Positions 26,878 through 35,909 of a stretch of DNA of 64,000 nt are shown one piece after another; the stretch's first letter is position 1, and every line of letters begins with the position of its first letter. The notes under the pieces were generated by a model, which worked only from the letters and a program-made list of their open reading frames with translations, made no database searches and was not told where the DNA came from. This stretch comes from Alphaproteobacteria bacterium (GTDB lineage Bacteria > Pseudomonadota > Alphaproteobacteria > UBA8366): the NCBI GenBank assembly GCA_009377445.1, contig WHUA01000003.1, positions 186,001 through 250,000 of the forward strand, in the 5' to 3' direction. The translations under genes and the position numbers were made by a program.

Positions 26878-28130
26878 TCGCCCGCATATCGAAGTTCCGC
26901 CGATCGCTGGGCGACATCCCCTGGGCCCTGACGGATCAGGCGCTGGTGAGCGCAGTGAACTTCCTCACGACCATCCTCGTCGCCCGAATGGTCCAGATCG
27001 AGGAGTTCGGCCGATTCTCCATCGCCTGGATGATAATCCTGCTGTCCAAGGATCTGCAGAATGCGTTCATCAACTCGCCGATGATGAGCATAGGGCCGAA
27101 GCAAAGGGCGAAATACCTGCCTCTCTACTACGGCTCGGCCCTCGTCCAGCAGTTGGCGTTCGCCGCCGCGAGTTTCCTTTTCGTCTTCGCAGGCTGCGAG
27201 ATCGCAAGCGTGATCATCCCGCACCTGTTCGTTCCCGGCTTTTCGCTCGCGCTGGCGGCCGCCGTCGTCGCGGACCAGATGCAGGATTTCATCCGCCGCT
27301 ATTTCTATGCCAACGAGCGGCCCGTCGCCGTGCTCGTCAACGACATCGTCAACTGCTGCAGCCGGCTCATCGTGCTGTTCCTGCTCTTCCGCTATTCGCC
27401 GACCGACAGCGTAGGCACGCTATGGGTCATGTGCGGATGCGCCCTGATGGCGGTCGCCGCAGGCGCCTTTTCGGTCGGCTCGCTCAAGCTGGACCGGGAC
27501 TGGATCGCCGCGACGGCACAGCGCCATTGGGGTTTCTCGAAATGGACGACCGGCAACTCGATCCTGCGCTGGCTGTCCAGCAATCTCATCATCCTCATGG
27601 CCGGCTCCGTGCTCGGACCGCAGGCGATCGGCGCCATTCGCGCGTCCATCAACGTGCTCGCGCCGCGGAACGTGCTCATTCTGGGCCTGACGAATGTCGT
27701 CCTGGTCAAAGGCTCGCGCAAATACCAGACGGAAGGCGCGCCGGGGTTGCGCCACTACCTCGCCAAAGTCACCGGACTGGGTCTGGGCTTCGACGTGTGC
27801 GTCGCGATCCTCGCATCGAGCTTCGCAGACGAGATCATGTTCTATCTCTACGGCCCGGATTTCGTGCCCTACTCGTTCCTGATTTACTGGATCGCCTGCA
27901 TCAACATCATCCACTTCTTCTCCTTCCCCGTGGGGATGGGGCTGCAGATCATCGAGCATACGCGGCCTTTCTTCCTCAGTGCGATCATCGAGGCCGCTTT
28001 CGGCGTACTCGCCTCCTACTTCCTGGTGAAGTGGTTCGCGCTGCCGGGCACGATGTCCGGGCTGGCCGTGGCCAACGTGATCTTGCTGTGCTGTCTCGCG
28101 CCGCCTCTGATCAGGAGGCTGCGTCGGTAA
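26874..28130 (+). CDS. Wzx-type polysaccharide flippase (MATE/MVF-like)
   Basis: A 418-aa integral membrane protein with about 12 predicted helices and little soluble sequence. The start ALTDQALVSAVNFLTTILVARMVQIEEFGRFSIAWMI is the pattern of oligosaccharide-repeat flippases, where the first helix pair ends near a conserved EFG. It would move undecaprenyl-linked repeat units from the cytoplasmic to the periplasmic leaflet for the Wzy-like polymerase. GTG start overlapping the preceding GT4 stop. Membrane topology is judged by eye only. Confidence 0.82.
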   Translation: MIARISKFRRSLGDIPWALTDQALVSAVNFLTTILVARMVQIEEFGRFSIAWMIILLSKDLQNAFINSPMMSIGPKQRAKYLPLYYGSALVQQLAFAAASFLFVFAGCEIASVIIPHLFVPGFSLALAAAVVADQMQDFIRRYFYANERPVAVLVNDIVNCCSRLIVLFLLFRYSPTDSVGTLWVMCGCALMAVAAGAFSVGSLKLDRDWIAATAQRHWGFSKWTTGNSILRWLSSNLIILMAGSVLGPQAIGAIRASINVLAPRNVLILGLTNVVLVKGSRKYQTEGAPGLRHYLAKVTGLGLGFDVCVAILASSFADEIMFYLYGPDFVPYSFLIYWIACINIIHFFSFPVGMGLQIIEHTRPFFLSAIIEAAFGVLASYFLVKWFALPGTMSGLAVANVILLCCLAPPLIRRLRR

Positions 28131-28266
28131 GCGGCCGCAGGCCTTCCGGTGAGATGAAGAAAAATAGGATTAGCATGAATAATTTTCGCATGGCCGCCTC
28201 GCCCGAACTAGAATGCACGGCAACTGCCGCGGGCATCGCCCACATCTCGCATCCGGAAATCGACCA

Positions 28267-29169
28267 ATGACCGACACTCCGCTCGTATCCATCGGGGTCC
28301 CTGTTTACAACGGCGAAAAATATTTGCCCGAGACGCTCGATTGCCTGTTGAAGCAAACCTTTGGTGAATTCGAGCTCATCATTTCCGACAATGCGTCGAC
28401 GGATCGCACGGGCGAGATCTGTACGGACTACGCATCGCGCGACCGCCGCATAAAGTACCACCGCCAGGCATCGAACATCGGTGCGGGCCCGAACCACAAT
28501 TGCGTGGTGCACTTGTCGACAGGGCCGCTGTTCAAGATGGCCGCGCATGACGACCTTTATGCCCCCACATATCTCGAGCGCTGCGTGCAGGTCCTGGAGC
28601 AGGACCCGGGGGTCATCCTGGCGCATTCGGACGGGACGCTGATCGATTCCGAAGGGCAGCCGTACCCGTTCGACCCCGCGGGCCAGTCATTCGTCGACAA
28701 GCGCAGCGGCCAGCGCTTCCCGCGCGAGCCGATCGAGGTCGCCGAATCGGCCTCATCGAACGAGCGCTTCCACGAGGTGCTGCACAAGCTGATCTGGTGC
28801 ACCGACATGTATGGCGTGATGCGGCGCGACCTGATGAACCGCACCTCGCTCTTCAAGAGCTATTATGGCTCCGACAAGGTGTTCCTGGCGGAGATGGCGC
28901 TGCTCGGCCGGTTCTATCACGTCCGCGAAACGCTTTTCATGAAGCGCTATCACTCCGAGATGTCGGCCAGCATGACCGCGAGCGAGCGCGAAGAATTCAT
29001 GGACACGCAGGCGCCGAAGGCCTTCCCCTACCTCGAGCTGTTCAAGGGATATTCCATGGCTGCGCTCACGAAGGGCTCGCTCGGCCTCACCGAGAGGGCG
29101 CGCTGCCTGGCGAGCGTGGCGCAGAAGACGGTCGTGGCGCGGTACTGGCGGTCGAACGAGGAAATCTAG
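28267..29169 (+). CDS. Glycosyltransferase family 2 protein
   Basis: A 300-aa GT-A enzyme. PLVSIGVPVYNGEKYLPETLDCLLKQTFGEFELIISDNASTDRTGEI is the canonical N-terminal half, and KMAAHDDLYAPTYLERCVQVLE carries the DxD-like HDD metal motif. The second half has ERFHEVLHKLIWCTDMYGVMRRD and no membrane helices. Cytoplasmic transferase for the repeat unit. The ATG at 28267 (MTDTPLV) fits the GT2 start; an in-frame ATG at 28213 would add 18 residues without homology. Convergent with the pyruvyltransferase-like gene 14 bp away. Confidence 0.88.
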   Translation: MTDTPLVSIGVPVYNGEKYLPETLDCLLKQTFGEFELIISDNASTDRTGEICTDYASRDRRIKYHRQASNIGAGPNHNCVVHLSTGPLFKMAAHDDLYAPTYLERCVQVLEQDPGVILAHSDGTLIDSEGQPYPFDPAGQSFVDKRSGQRFPREPIEVAESASSNERFHEVLHKLIWCTDMYGVMRRDLMNRTSLFKSYYGSDKVFLAEMALLGRFYHVRETLFMKRYHSEMSASMTASEREEFMDTQAPKAFPYLELFKGYSMAALTKGSLGLTERARCLASVAQKTVVARYWRSNEEI

Positions 29170-29183
29170 ACTGCGGCGAGGGG

Positions 29184-30443
29184 CTACCGTTCCGGGCTGC
29201 CGACCAGCGCCGCGAGAACCTCTTCTTGCGCGGCCAGCTCCTGCATGAAGCGCGAGCGCACCTCGCGGATCCTGCGTTCGTAGTCGGCCCGGTGCCCGAT
29301 CAGGGCGATCGTCTGTTCCTGCAGGCGCCCAAGGTCGAGCCGCTCGATGTGTTGGCAGAAATCCGCCAGCCCCATCTCCGCCAGCAAGACGTCGTTCTTA
29401 TCCTGGTAGCCGATCGAAATCGCCGGCTTCCCCATTTTCAAGGCGCAAACGACATTGTGGAATCGCGTGACCACGGCAACGTCGATTTCCGCCATCTGCG
29501 CCATGACGTCCCGAAGGCCGCTTGCCGGCGTGAAAGCGATCGACGTATCGACGCGCGCCGCATCCTTCACCCGTAAGGCCCGAAGGATGTCTTCGGCGGC
29601 GAGGTTGTCGGTCTCGTCGCCGATGAGCAGCCGCACGCGATGCCCCTGCCCCAGCAGCCAGTCGATATAGGCCGTCATCTTGGCGATGTAGCCATCATAG
29701 GTGCCGCGGATGCGTTCCGGGCCCTTGTGCCAGCCGTAGTAAGTCATCACGCCGACGCCAACCACGAGTGGGCCCTCGCCGGTCGATGCGCTCGCTGGTG
29801 GGGGAAGGCTGAACGCAATATCCGGGACGATCGGGTCCTGCGTCACGTCGAGTCCGATCCCGGCCATGTAGGCGCGGGATATCCGGTCGCGATAGGAACG
29901 GTAATGCGCTGCGCGGGCCGCAGACTTGAAGAACAAGCGGCTGAGCGGATGGTGGATAGGCCCTGCCCCCACGCTCGCCAGGACGACCTTCACGCCCATC
30001 AGGCGAGCCAGCAGGAACCAGGTCATGAGGTCCAGCGGCCAGCCGAGCGGGCTGACGCCGAAATCGTCCAAGGCGCCCATTCCCGGCACGATGATGGCCT
30101 TTAGCCTTCTGAGCTGGCGCACGGCATGGAGCCACATCACGGCCCTGCCGGCAGCCTTTTTCACGAGCAAGACCGCCCGGCCGCCGTCTTCGGGCGACGG
30201 TTGGTAATAGATCGGCACCGCTTCGAGGCCGAGCGACCGGGTCACGCCCTGGGGACCGGTGCAGATACAGAGCAGCGGCTCCCGCGGCGCGACTTTTCGC
30301 AAGGCGATGACCATCGCCTCGAGCGATCCGTCGTTGCCGAAATTGCCGGTCCCGAATATTCCGAACAGCCCGACCTGCTTCGACCCCGGCCGCGCCGCAT
30401 CAGCCGGGCGATGCTCCGGCGCTTCGGGTTCCAACAGGTTCAT
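29184..30443 (-). CDS. Polysaccharide pyruvyl transferase family protein
   Basis: About 419 aa from the ATG at 30443, chosen because GAGGCGGGGCGC precedes it; longer in-frame starts at 30467 (ATG) and 30539 (TTG) are possible. The GTGNFGNDGSLEAMVIAL segment is the N-terminal signature of the CsaB/PssM pyruvyltransferase superfamily. VPGMGALDDFG, DIAFSLPPP, GVGVMTYYGWH, RLLIGDETDN and the late VVTRFHNVVCALKMGKPAISIGYQDKN (motif around the conserved H) complete the GT-B-like fold. It likely adds a pyruvate ketal, or a sugar in diverged members, to the repeat unit. Divergent from the SPOR protein gene. Confidence 0.82.
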   Translation of the reverse strand: MNLLEPEAPEHRPADAARPGSKQVGLFGIFGTGNFGNDGSLEAMVIALRKVAPREPLLCICTGPQGVTRSLGLEAVPIYYQPSPEDGGRAVLLVKKAAGRAVMWLHAVRQLRRLKAIIVPGMGALDDFGVSPLGWPLDLMTWFLLARLMGVKVVLASVGAGPIHHPLSRLFFKSAARAAHYRSYRDRISRAYMAGIGLDVTQDPIVPDIAFSLPPPASASTGEGPLVVGVGVMTYYGWHKGPERIRGTYDGYIAKMTAYIDWLLGQGHRVRLLIGDETDNLAAEDILRALRVKDAARVDTSIAFTPASGLRDVMAQMAEIDVAVVTRFHNVVCALKMGKPAISIGYQDKNDVLLAEMGLADFCQHIERLDLGRLQEQTIALIGHRADYERRIREVRSRFMQELAAQEEVLAALVGSPER

Positions 30444-30846
30444 GCGCCCCGCCTCATCCACGTGCATGCCGGCGAACAAAGCACGAAATCCCGCCGCCGC
30501 CCACTCTACCATCGGGCTACCCGAACATCCTGCAATCAACAGGGCGTAGACCGGACACGCTCCGCGCTCACACGGGATGGCTACTGAAGAACTATTCGGA
30601 ACCTGCTAAACAGGCTCGAGTGAAGCGCTTTAAACTTCACCGCTGTCGCGATATGGCGTAATTTCGCCGACTCCCGCGCTTTCAGGGGGACCGGGTCGCT
30701 TGGCTTGTTTGTTACCCGTTGGCGTTAATCCGAATGCGCCACAGATGTGCGCGAGCAACGCTTACATAATGCGAACATTCGAAAATCGGACTATCGCCAA
30801 AAGGCAAAGGACGACGGGTCGCCGGGATTCACGCCGACGCCTCCCG
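30444..30846. promoter_or_regulatory. Divergent region, pyruvyltransferase-like gene / SPOR protein gene
   Basis: 403 bases between divergent genes. The lowest-GC part is about 30580-30660 (TGAAGCGCTTTAAACTTCA is an imperfect palindrome near 30620-30640), a candidate operator or promoter. In-frame codons upstream of the SPOR protein ATG at 30847 are open to 30700 but read as non-coding. No other feature is seen. Confidence 0.35.
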
Positions 30847-33024
30847 ATGGCCCGAAACGTGGATATGTGTTTCAAGCACATCCTGTTTTTTAGCGCATTC
30901 TGCTTGGCTGCCGGTTCCGCGACCGCCGAGCCGTTGCGCGATTTGCTCCCGACCTTGCTGGCGCAGGCGAATGTGGAGCCGGCAGGCGCAGCGCCGCGCC
31001 AGACCCAGAATATCCAGCGCCTGCTGAAGCTTCTGGCCGACCGCTATCCGAGCAAATACCGCTCGGTCGATCCCGGACGCGTCGACGGCAGCTTCGGCGC
31101 CGAAACGAAGGACGCGATCCGCAACTTCCAGAAGATATCCGGCAGCAAGTCCGGCACCCACAACGGCGAGCAGCTCGTGGCGGACATTCTTGCAACCTTG
31201 GCCCAGATGTCCGCGACGCAGGCCGCCGAACCCGCGCCGCAGGCGGAGCCGCCGGCGAAAGAGCCGGGCGCCGCTTCACAGGCGGCCGAAGCGCCCAAGG
31301 TCGCGATGCCCCCGGCGCCGGCGCCGGAACAACCAACGGAAACGGCCGCTGCAACGCCTGCCGAGGCCAAGCCGTCCGCAGAGGCGAAGAGCGCCCGGGC
31401 CGGCCCGGCCGAGGATCAGCCCAAATCCGCGAAGCCGAAGGCAAGCCCGGCACGGCCCGCGCAGAAGGGCCAGCGCGTGTATTTCGTGCAGGCGGCTTCA
31501 CTCAAGAGCCTGGATTCCGCCAAGCGGGAGTGGCGGCGCATCTTCGACGAGAACCGTGCCGCCTTAACGGGCGAGCAGGTCTACTTCGAAAAAGCGAACG
31601 TCGGCGACCGCGGCCTGTTCTTCCGCATTCTCATCGGCCCGATGAACGAGAGGGGTGCGGCGAAAACGCTGTGCTCGTTCTTGCAGCAGAACGACCAGAC
31701 CTGCGTCGTCACCTCACGCGATCCCGCCAACCTTCAGAAAAGCGCGGCCAAGCCGGACGATGCGGCCAAGCCCGCGCAAAACTCGGGCGCAGCGGCAGCC
31801 ACCGGTGAAACCGCTGGCGACACCGTAGGCGACACCGCCGGCCAATCCCCGGCACAGGCCGAAGCCGGCGCGGACAAGGCCGCGCGGCCCGAGGAGCCGT
31901 CCAACGCGGTGCAGGACCCGCCGCCCGCGCACGCCGAAGCCGCTGCCGGCGGAGCGGCGCCCCAGGCCCTGCCCCAACCCGACATCGTAATGCCGCAACC
32001 GCCCACACCCGGCGGCGCGGCGCCGGCCGCATCGTCCGCTCCCGCCGCCACGGACGACGGCGAGACGGCAGCCGAACCGAAACGGCCCGATGAGCCGGCT
32101 TCCGGAACCGAGCCAGGCGCCCTCCCCGGCGCCGGTCGCGGCGCGATGGACAGCGGCGCGGCACTTGATCCGGCGCCCCGAAGCGCGGACGCCCCGCCCG
32201 CCCCGCCCGCCCCCGTGACTGCCACTGCACCCGGACCCGGTTCTTCACCGACCGATCGTACGCAATCCGGGGCGCAATCCGGGGCGCAATCCGGCCAAGG
32301 CAACGTCGCCGTGGACCATGAGCCCAAGAAGGAGCCCAAGACTGCGGCCGGAAGCAGCGGGCCCGAAGCCCGTCCGTCCGCGGCAATGGATGCGGCGCGC
32401 GCGCTCGTCGGGCGGCTCTCGCGGGAGCCCGACAGGGCTATCGGCATCGCCGCCGCCTTGATCATCGCGACCGGCGCGGCGGCCTATGGCTGGCGCCGCC
32501 GGAGCCGGCGGCTGTCGCTAACTCGGATTTTCCAGTCGGCCAACCTACCGTCGTCCCGCGCGCCGGCCGAAGAAACCGGACCGCTGGGGGCGCTCGAAAT
32601 CGACTTCGAGAGCGATTCGCTGCGGCAGTCCCGCCTCGCCAGGGACGAGTTCCTGCGCGATACGCTCGGCACCGAATCGGACGGCGAGAGCACCGTCCGC
32701 GCCGACGATTCGGCGATGCGGATAAACAGCAACCTGAAGGCGCTCCTCATGAAAGAGCCAGCTCAGTACAAGTCGATTTTCCTGAACTGGATATTCCTGG
32801 CCAAGGTCGGCGCCGCCCTGGACAACAAGGAAGTCTCGTTCGATCAGTTGAGCGAACACATCAACCACGAATTCGACCTGTTGCAGACCTATTTCAAGAT
32901 CCACCTGCTCGAGCTCGACGACCGCCACCGCATCCGCCAGGAATTGCCGGGCCTGTTCTACTGCCTGCAGCTCTCCCAGATGAAGAAGAGGCAGAGCGGC
33001 AGCGCGAAATTTTCCGCCGCCTGA
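30847..33024 (+). CDS. Envelope protein: signal peptide, peptidoglycan-binding and SPOR-like domains, one TM, unknown C-terminal domain
   Basis: A 725-aa protein. Residues 1-27 are a signal peptide ending SATA; about 45-115 resemble a PG_binding_1 domain (NIQRLLKLLADRYPSKY and GSFGAETKDAIRNFQKISG). About 207-295 are SPOR-like (RVYFVQAASLKSLDSAKREWRRIF, GLFFRILIGPMNERGAAKTLCSFLQ). Long Pro/Ala-rich spacers flank the SPOR part and include two exact GAQSGAQSG-type repeats. A transmembrane helix lies at about 531-550 (AIGIAAALIIATGAAAYGW). The remaining 170 residues (FLNWIFLAKVGAALDNKEVSFDQLS...) match nothing I know and would be cytoplasmic. It may anchor the polysaccharide export apparatus to the wall. 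It is not an obvious Wzc or Wza. Confidence 0.78.
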   Translation: MARNVDMCFKHILFFSAFCLAAGSATAEPLRDLLPTLLAQANVEPAGAAPRQTQNIQRLLKLLADRYPSKYRSVDPGRVDGSFGAETKDAIRNFQKISGSKSGTHNGEQLVADILATLAQMSATQAAEPAPQAEPPAKEPGAASQAAEAPKVAMPPAPAPEQPTETAAATPAEAKPSAEAKSARAGPAEDQPKSAKPKASPARPAQKGQRVYFVQAASLKSLDSAKREWRRIFDENRAALTGEQVYFEKANVGDRGLFFRILIGPMNERGAAKTLCSFLQQNDQTCVVTSRDPANLQKSAAKPDDAAKPAQNSGAAAATGETAGDTVGDTAGQSPAQAEAGADKAARPEEPSNAVQDPPPAHAEAAAGGAAPQALPQPDIVMPQPPTPGGAAPAASSAPAATDDGETAAEPKRPDEPASGTEPGALPGAGRGAMDSGAALDPAPRSADAPPAPPAPVTATAPGPGSSPTDRTQSGAQSGAQSGQGNVAVDHEPKKEPKTAAGSSGPEARPSAAMDAARALVGRLSREPDRAIGIAAALIIATGAAAYGWRRRSRRLSLTRIFQSANLPSSRAPAEETGPLGALEIDFESDSLRQSRLARDEFLRDTLGTESDGESTVRADDSAMRINSNLKALLMKEPAQYKSIFLNWIFLAKVGAALDNKEVSFDQLSEHINHEFDLLQTYFKIHLLELDDRHRIRQELPGLFYCLQLSQMKKRQSGSAKFSAA

Positions 33025-33509
33025 GCGCGCGCCGCGCGGGGCAATTCGACGGCACTCCCGAAATCGGTACCTCTTCCTTTCCATTACCGCAGCTTGCCCC
33101 GCAGGCGGCGCATTCGGGTGTCCCGTCGGCGCCGGACGACGCCGATCATCGAAAACCTGAGCTTTGCCGCCATTTGGGGAGGGCGCGATTTATTTTGGCG
33201 CGAAAGTAGTATTACCAATACACCGAGTAACACCACGTTATTATTAGAAATGTAACACTAATTTTGATTTGCCGTTTTTTCCTATCATCAAACATACTCC
33301 CCAAAAGAAGGTAGAAAAACGAAATCGGACGAAATGCTTGGTCCGGTTCCGACAACAAACCTTCGCCTTCGAGTAACCGCCGGGTGGGGCCGGGCCGCAG
33401 CGCGGGCCGAAAAAGGGCGGACTACACCGAGGGATCAGTCGTTATCCCCTTTTGCGAGGTACGAAAGTATCCCGACTGGGGAACATGAGGTATCAGAGGG
33501 AGTTGGGTC
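33025..33509. promoter_or_regulatory. Long leader region upstream of the initiating transferase
   Basis: 485 bases. Around 33190-33290 the sequence is strongly AT-rich, with TAGTATTA at 33207-33214 and GTTATTATTAGAAATGTAACAC just after, then TTTGATTTGCCGTTTTTTCC. This is the most promoter-like stretch and leaves an approximately 200-nt untranslated leader before the GTG at 33510. The ribosome site CAGAGGGAG lies about 10 bases before that GTG. No open frame with a domain is present. Confidence 0.45.
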
Positions 33510-34973
33510 GTGTCGTTCGACCTCGTCTTAGCAAAAAGACTCATCGAGTCTCGCAACCTTGCCCGCGACATACGGGAATGGCGCCCCGCCTGGCTCATCA
33601 TCCTGCTCGCCGACGTGCTTGCGTTGGAGATGTGCGTATTCCTGGGCTATCTCACCCGGCTCGCGCTGCATCCGATCTGGCCGATCGAGATCAGCGCGGC
33701 GCAGTTTTCCAGCATCGCGGTCGGCGTGCTTGCGCTGCCCGTCGCGCTGCATTTCATGGGCATGTATCCGGGCTACGGCATCAATCCGATCCTGCGGCTG
33801 CGGCAGCGCGTCATGGCGAGCTTCATCCTGTTCGGCCTGCTGATCGCCTGGAACTACCTGGAGCGCAGCGACGCGCTCTCGCGCGGCATTCTCGTCGCGA
33901 CGATGCTGTACGCCTTCATCATTCCCTTCCTCGTGGAGGCGGTCACCCGGAAGGCGCTCATCCGCCTGCGGCTTTGGGGACAGCCCACAGTCATCCTCGG
34001 CGCCAACGACACCGCCGAGAACCTCGTCAAGCTGATGCTGGCGCGGCCCGAGCTGGGCCACATCCCCGTGGCCCTGTTCGACGACAACGCCGCGAAATGG
34101 GGACAGACCGTGCACGGCATCGAAGTGCTCGGCCCGCTCGCGCATGCCGGCGCGCTCGACCATACGCGGATCCGCACCGCGATCCTCGCCATTCCCATGG
34201 AAGACGGGCAGAGCGCCGCGTCGATCCTCGACAAGCTGCGCTTCGAGAACATCATCCTCGTGCCGCGCCTGTTCGGCATCCAGAGCCTCTGGGTCTCGCC
34301 GATCGACCTGGACGGCATGGTCGGGCTGCAGGTGAAGAACAATCTGTCGCTGCGCCACAACATCCTGGTCAAGCGCGTGCTCGACTATGCGATCGCGCTT
34401 CCCGCAGCGATCCTTTCCTTGCCGGTGCTGGTGTTTTCCGCGCTGTGGATCATGCTGGTCGACGGATGGCCCTTCTTCTTCACGCAGGAGCGCCGTGGGC
34501 TGCACGGCCGCACCATCAGCGTGTTCAAGCTGCGCACGATGTACCGCGACGCCGAGGCGCGGCTGGAAAGCCATCTCGCCGCGAACCCGGAGGCGCGCGA
34601 GGAGTGGCAGCGCTTCTTCAAGCTCAAGAAGGACCCGCGGGTGCTTCCCGGCGTGGGCTCGTTCCTGCGCCGCACCAGCCTCGATGAGCTGCCGCAGATC
34701 TTCAACGTGCTGCGGGGCGACATGTCGCTCGTCGGGCCGCGGCCGTTCCCCGAATACCATCTGGCGCAGTTCGACCGCAGCTTCTGCGAATTCCGCGCGA
34801 CCGTAGCGCCGGGGCTGACCGGAATGTGGCAGGTGTCGGCCCGCAGCGACGGCGATCTCGTCGTGCAGAAGTCGCTCGACAGCTATTACATCCGCAACTG
34901 GTCGCTCTGGCTCGACCTCTACATCCTGATGCGGACCATCGTGACCGTCGTGCGAGGCTCGGGCGCCTACTGA
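33510..34973 (+). CDS. Initiating undecaprenyl-phosphate sugar phosphotransferase (WbaP/WcaJ type)
   Basis: A 487-aa polyprenyl phosphoglycosyltransferase. Four to five N-terminal helices (residues 25-155), a central CoA-binding-like Rossmann domain (PTVILGANDTAENLVKLML), a fifth helix (residues 291-313), then the catalytic C-terminal domain: FFFTQERRGLHGRTISVFKLRTMYRDAE, RRTSLDELPQIFNVLRGDMSLVGPRPFPEYH and APGLTGMWQVSARSD. It transfers a hexose-1-phosphate from UDP-sugar to undecaprenyl phosphate, starting the repeat unit. GTG start with good ribosome site. Galactose versus glucose cannot be decided here. Confidence 0.92.
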   Translation: MSFDLVLAKRLIESRNLARDIREWRPAWLIILLADVLALEMCVFLGYLTRLALHPIWPIEISAAQFSSIAVGVLALPVALHFMGMYPGYGINPILRLRQRVMASFILFGLLIAWNYLERSDALSRGILVATMLYAFIIPFLVEAVTRKALIRLRLWGQPTVILGANDTAENLVKLMLARPELGHIPVALFDDNAAKWGQTVHGIEVLGPLAHAGALDHTRIRTAILAIPMEDGQSAASILDKLRFENIILVPRLFGIQSLWVSPIDLDGMVGLQVKNNLSLRHNILVKRVLDYAIALPAAILSLPVLVFSALWIMLVDGWPFFFTQERRGLHGRTISVFKLRTMYRDAEARLESHLAANPEAREEWQRFFKLKKDPRVLPGVGSFLRRTSLDELPQIFNVLRGDMSLVGPRPFPEYHLAQFDRSFCEFRATVAPGLTGMWQVSARSDGDLVVQKSLDSYYIRNWSLWLDLYILMRTIVTVVRGSGAY

Positions 34974-34982
34974 GCGGATCGT

Positions 34983-35615
34983 TTACCCGCTCTTGCGCGC
35001 CGGACTGGTGGCGGCGACGCTCGGCCGCGCCGACACCGTGGCATACCACGCCGTGAGGTTGGAAAGCGCCTCCGGAATGCGGATCTTCGCGACCTTGCCG
35101 AGGTCGAAGGCGGTCACCGCGGTGATGTCGGCGACGGTGAAACGCTCGCCCGCGATATAGGGACGGCCGCTGAGCTCTCCGTCGAGCCATTTCATCCGCT
35201 CTTCCAGGGTGCGCCGGCAGAGCTCTCCATAGTCGCCGACCTGCTCGATCCGGTCCTTCCAGTAGGCGTGGGTGTGCCGGAAACATCCGCTGACGTTGCC
35301 AAGCACCTCGAACTCCATGCGCCGGTTCCACATCTCGACGTCCGCCTGCGCCCGCGCGCCGGTCCCGAACAGCGCGGGCTCCGGATGCGTCGCCTCGAAA
35401 TAGCGGCAGATGGCGATCGATTCCGACAGGTGGGACCCGTCGTCGAACTCGAGCACCGGCACGCGGCCGAGCGGATTGCGGCCAAGAAACGCCGGCACGA
35501 GATTTTCCTTCTTCACGAGGTCGATTTCGACGGTCGGCACCTCAATTCCCTTTTCCGCCAGGAATATCGTGACGCGGCGCGGATTGGGCGCGAGCCTGCT
35601 GGTATAGAGCTTCAT
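34983..35615 (-). CDS. Glutathione S-transferase
   Basis: About 210 aa, normal GST length. The N-terminal thioredoxin-like domain has KLYTSRLAPNPRRVTIFLAEKGIEV, with NPLGRVPVLEFDDGSHLSESIAICRYF as the glutathione site. The C-terminal all-alpha domain has YIAGERFTVADITAVTAFD with the N-capping motif. The ATG at 35615 is preceded by GAGGAAG; a GTG two codons upstream is possible. Unrelated to polysaccharide synthesis by function and convergent with the phosphotransferase gene (9 bp apart). Three exact 14-bp direct repeats lie just upstream of its ribosome site. Confidence 0.92.
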   Translation of the reverse strand: MKLYTSRLAPNPRRVTIFLAEKGIEVPTVEIDLVKKENLVPAFLGRNPLGRVPVLEFDDGSHLSESIAICRYFEATHPEPALFGTGARAQADVEMWNRRMEFEVLGNVSGCFRHTHAYWKDRIEQVGDYGELCRRTLEERMKWLDGELSGRPYIAGERFTVADITAVTAFDLGKVAKIRIPEALSNLTAWYATVSARPSVAATSPARKSG

Positions 35616-35628
35616 GGCCACTGCCTTC

Positions 35629-35670
35629 CTCGGATGTATTCACTCGGATGTATTCACTCGGATGTATTCA
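35629..35670 (-). repeat. Three perfect 14-bp tandem repeats in the GST leader
   Basis: On the minus strand the unit TGAATACATCCGAG is repeated three times without mismatch, 35629-35642, 35643-35656 and 35657-35670. The last GAG contributes to the ribosome-binding sequence GAGGAAG of the GST gene, whose ATG is 14 bp further on. It could be an iterated operator or a slippage-prone expression switch. Confidence 0.85.
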
Positions 35671-35909
35671 TTGGCGGAAAGCCGCTTCGCCGCAATGGCG
35701 ATCCACGAAATCCGCGGCGCATTATGGCGGATAAGCGCGGCGCGGCCAATCCGACCCCGCCGAGGTCATGAATGCGCGGGCCGACAACCGTGCAAGATAT
35801 TCAGCACGTCTTATCTTCCTCTCGGTAGGAAGTTGGTAATATTTATTTTCTTATTGTGCTATTCATCGTCGGAAATTTCATTACTCGCGGCGCCTTGGGG
35901 GGGCCGGCA

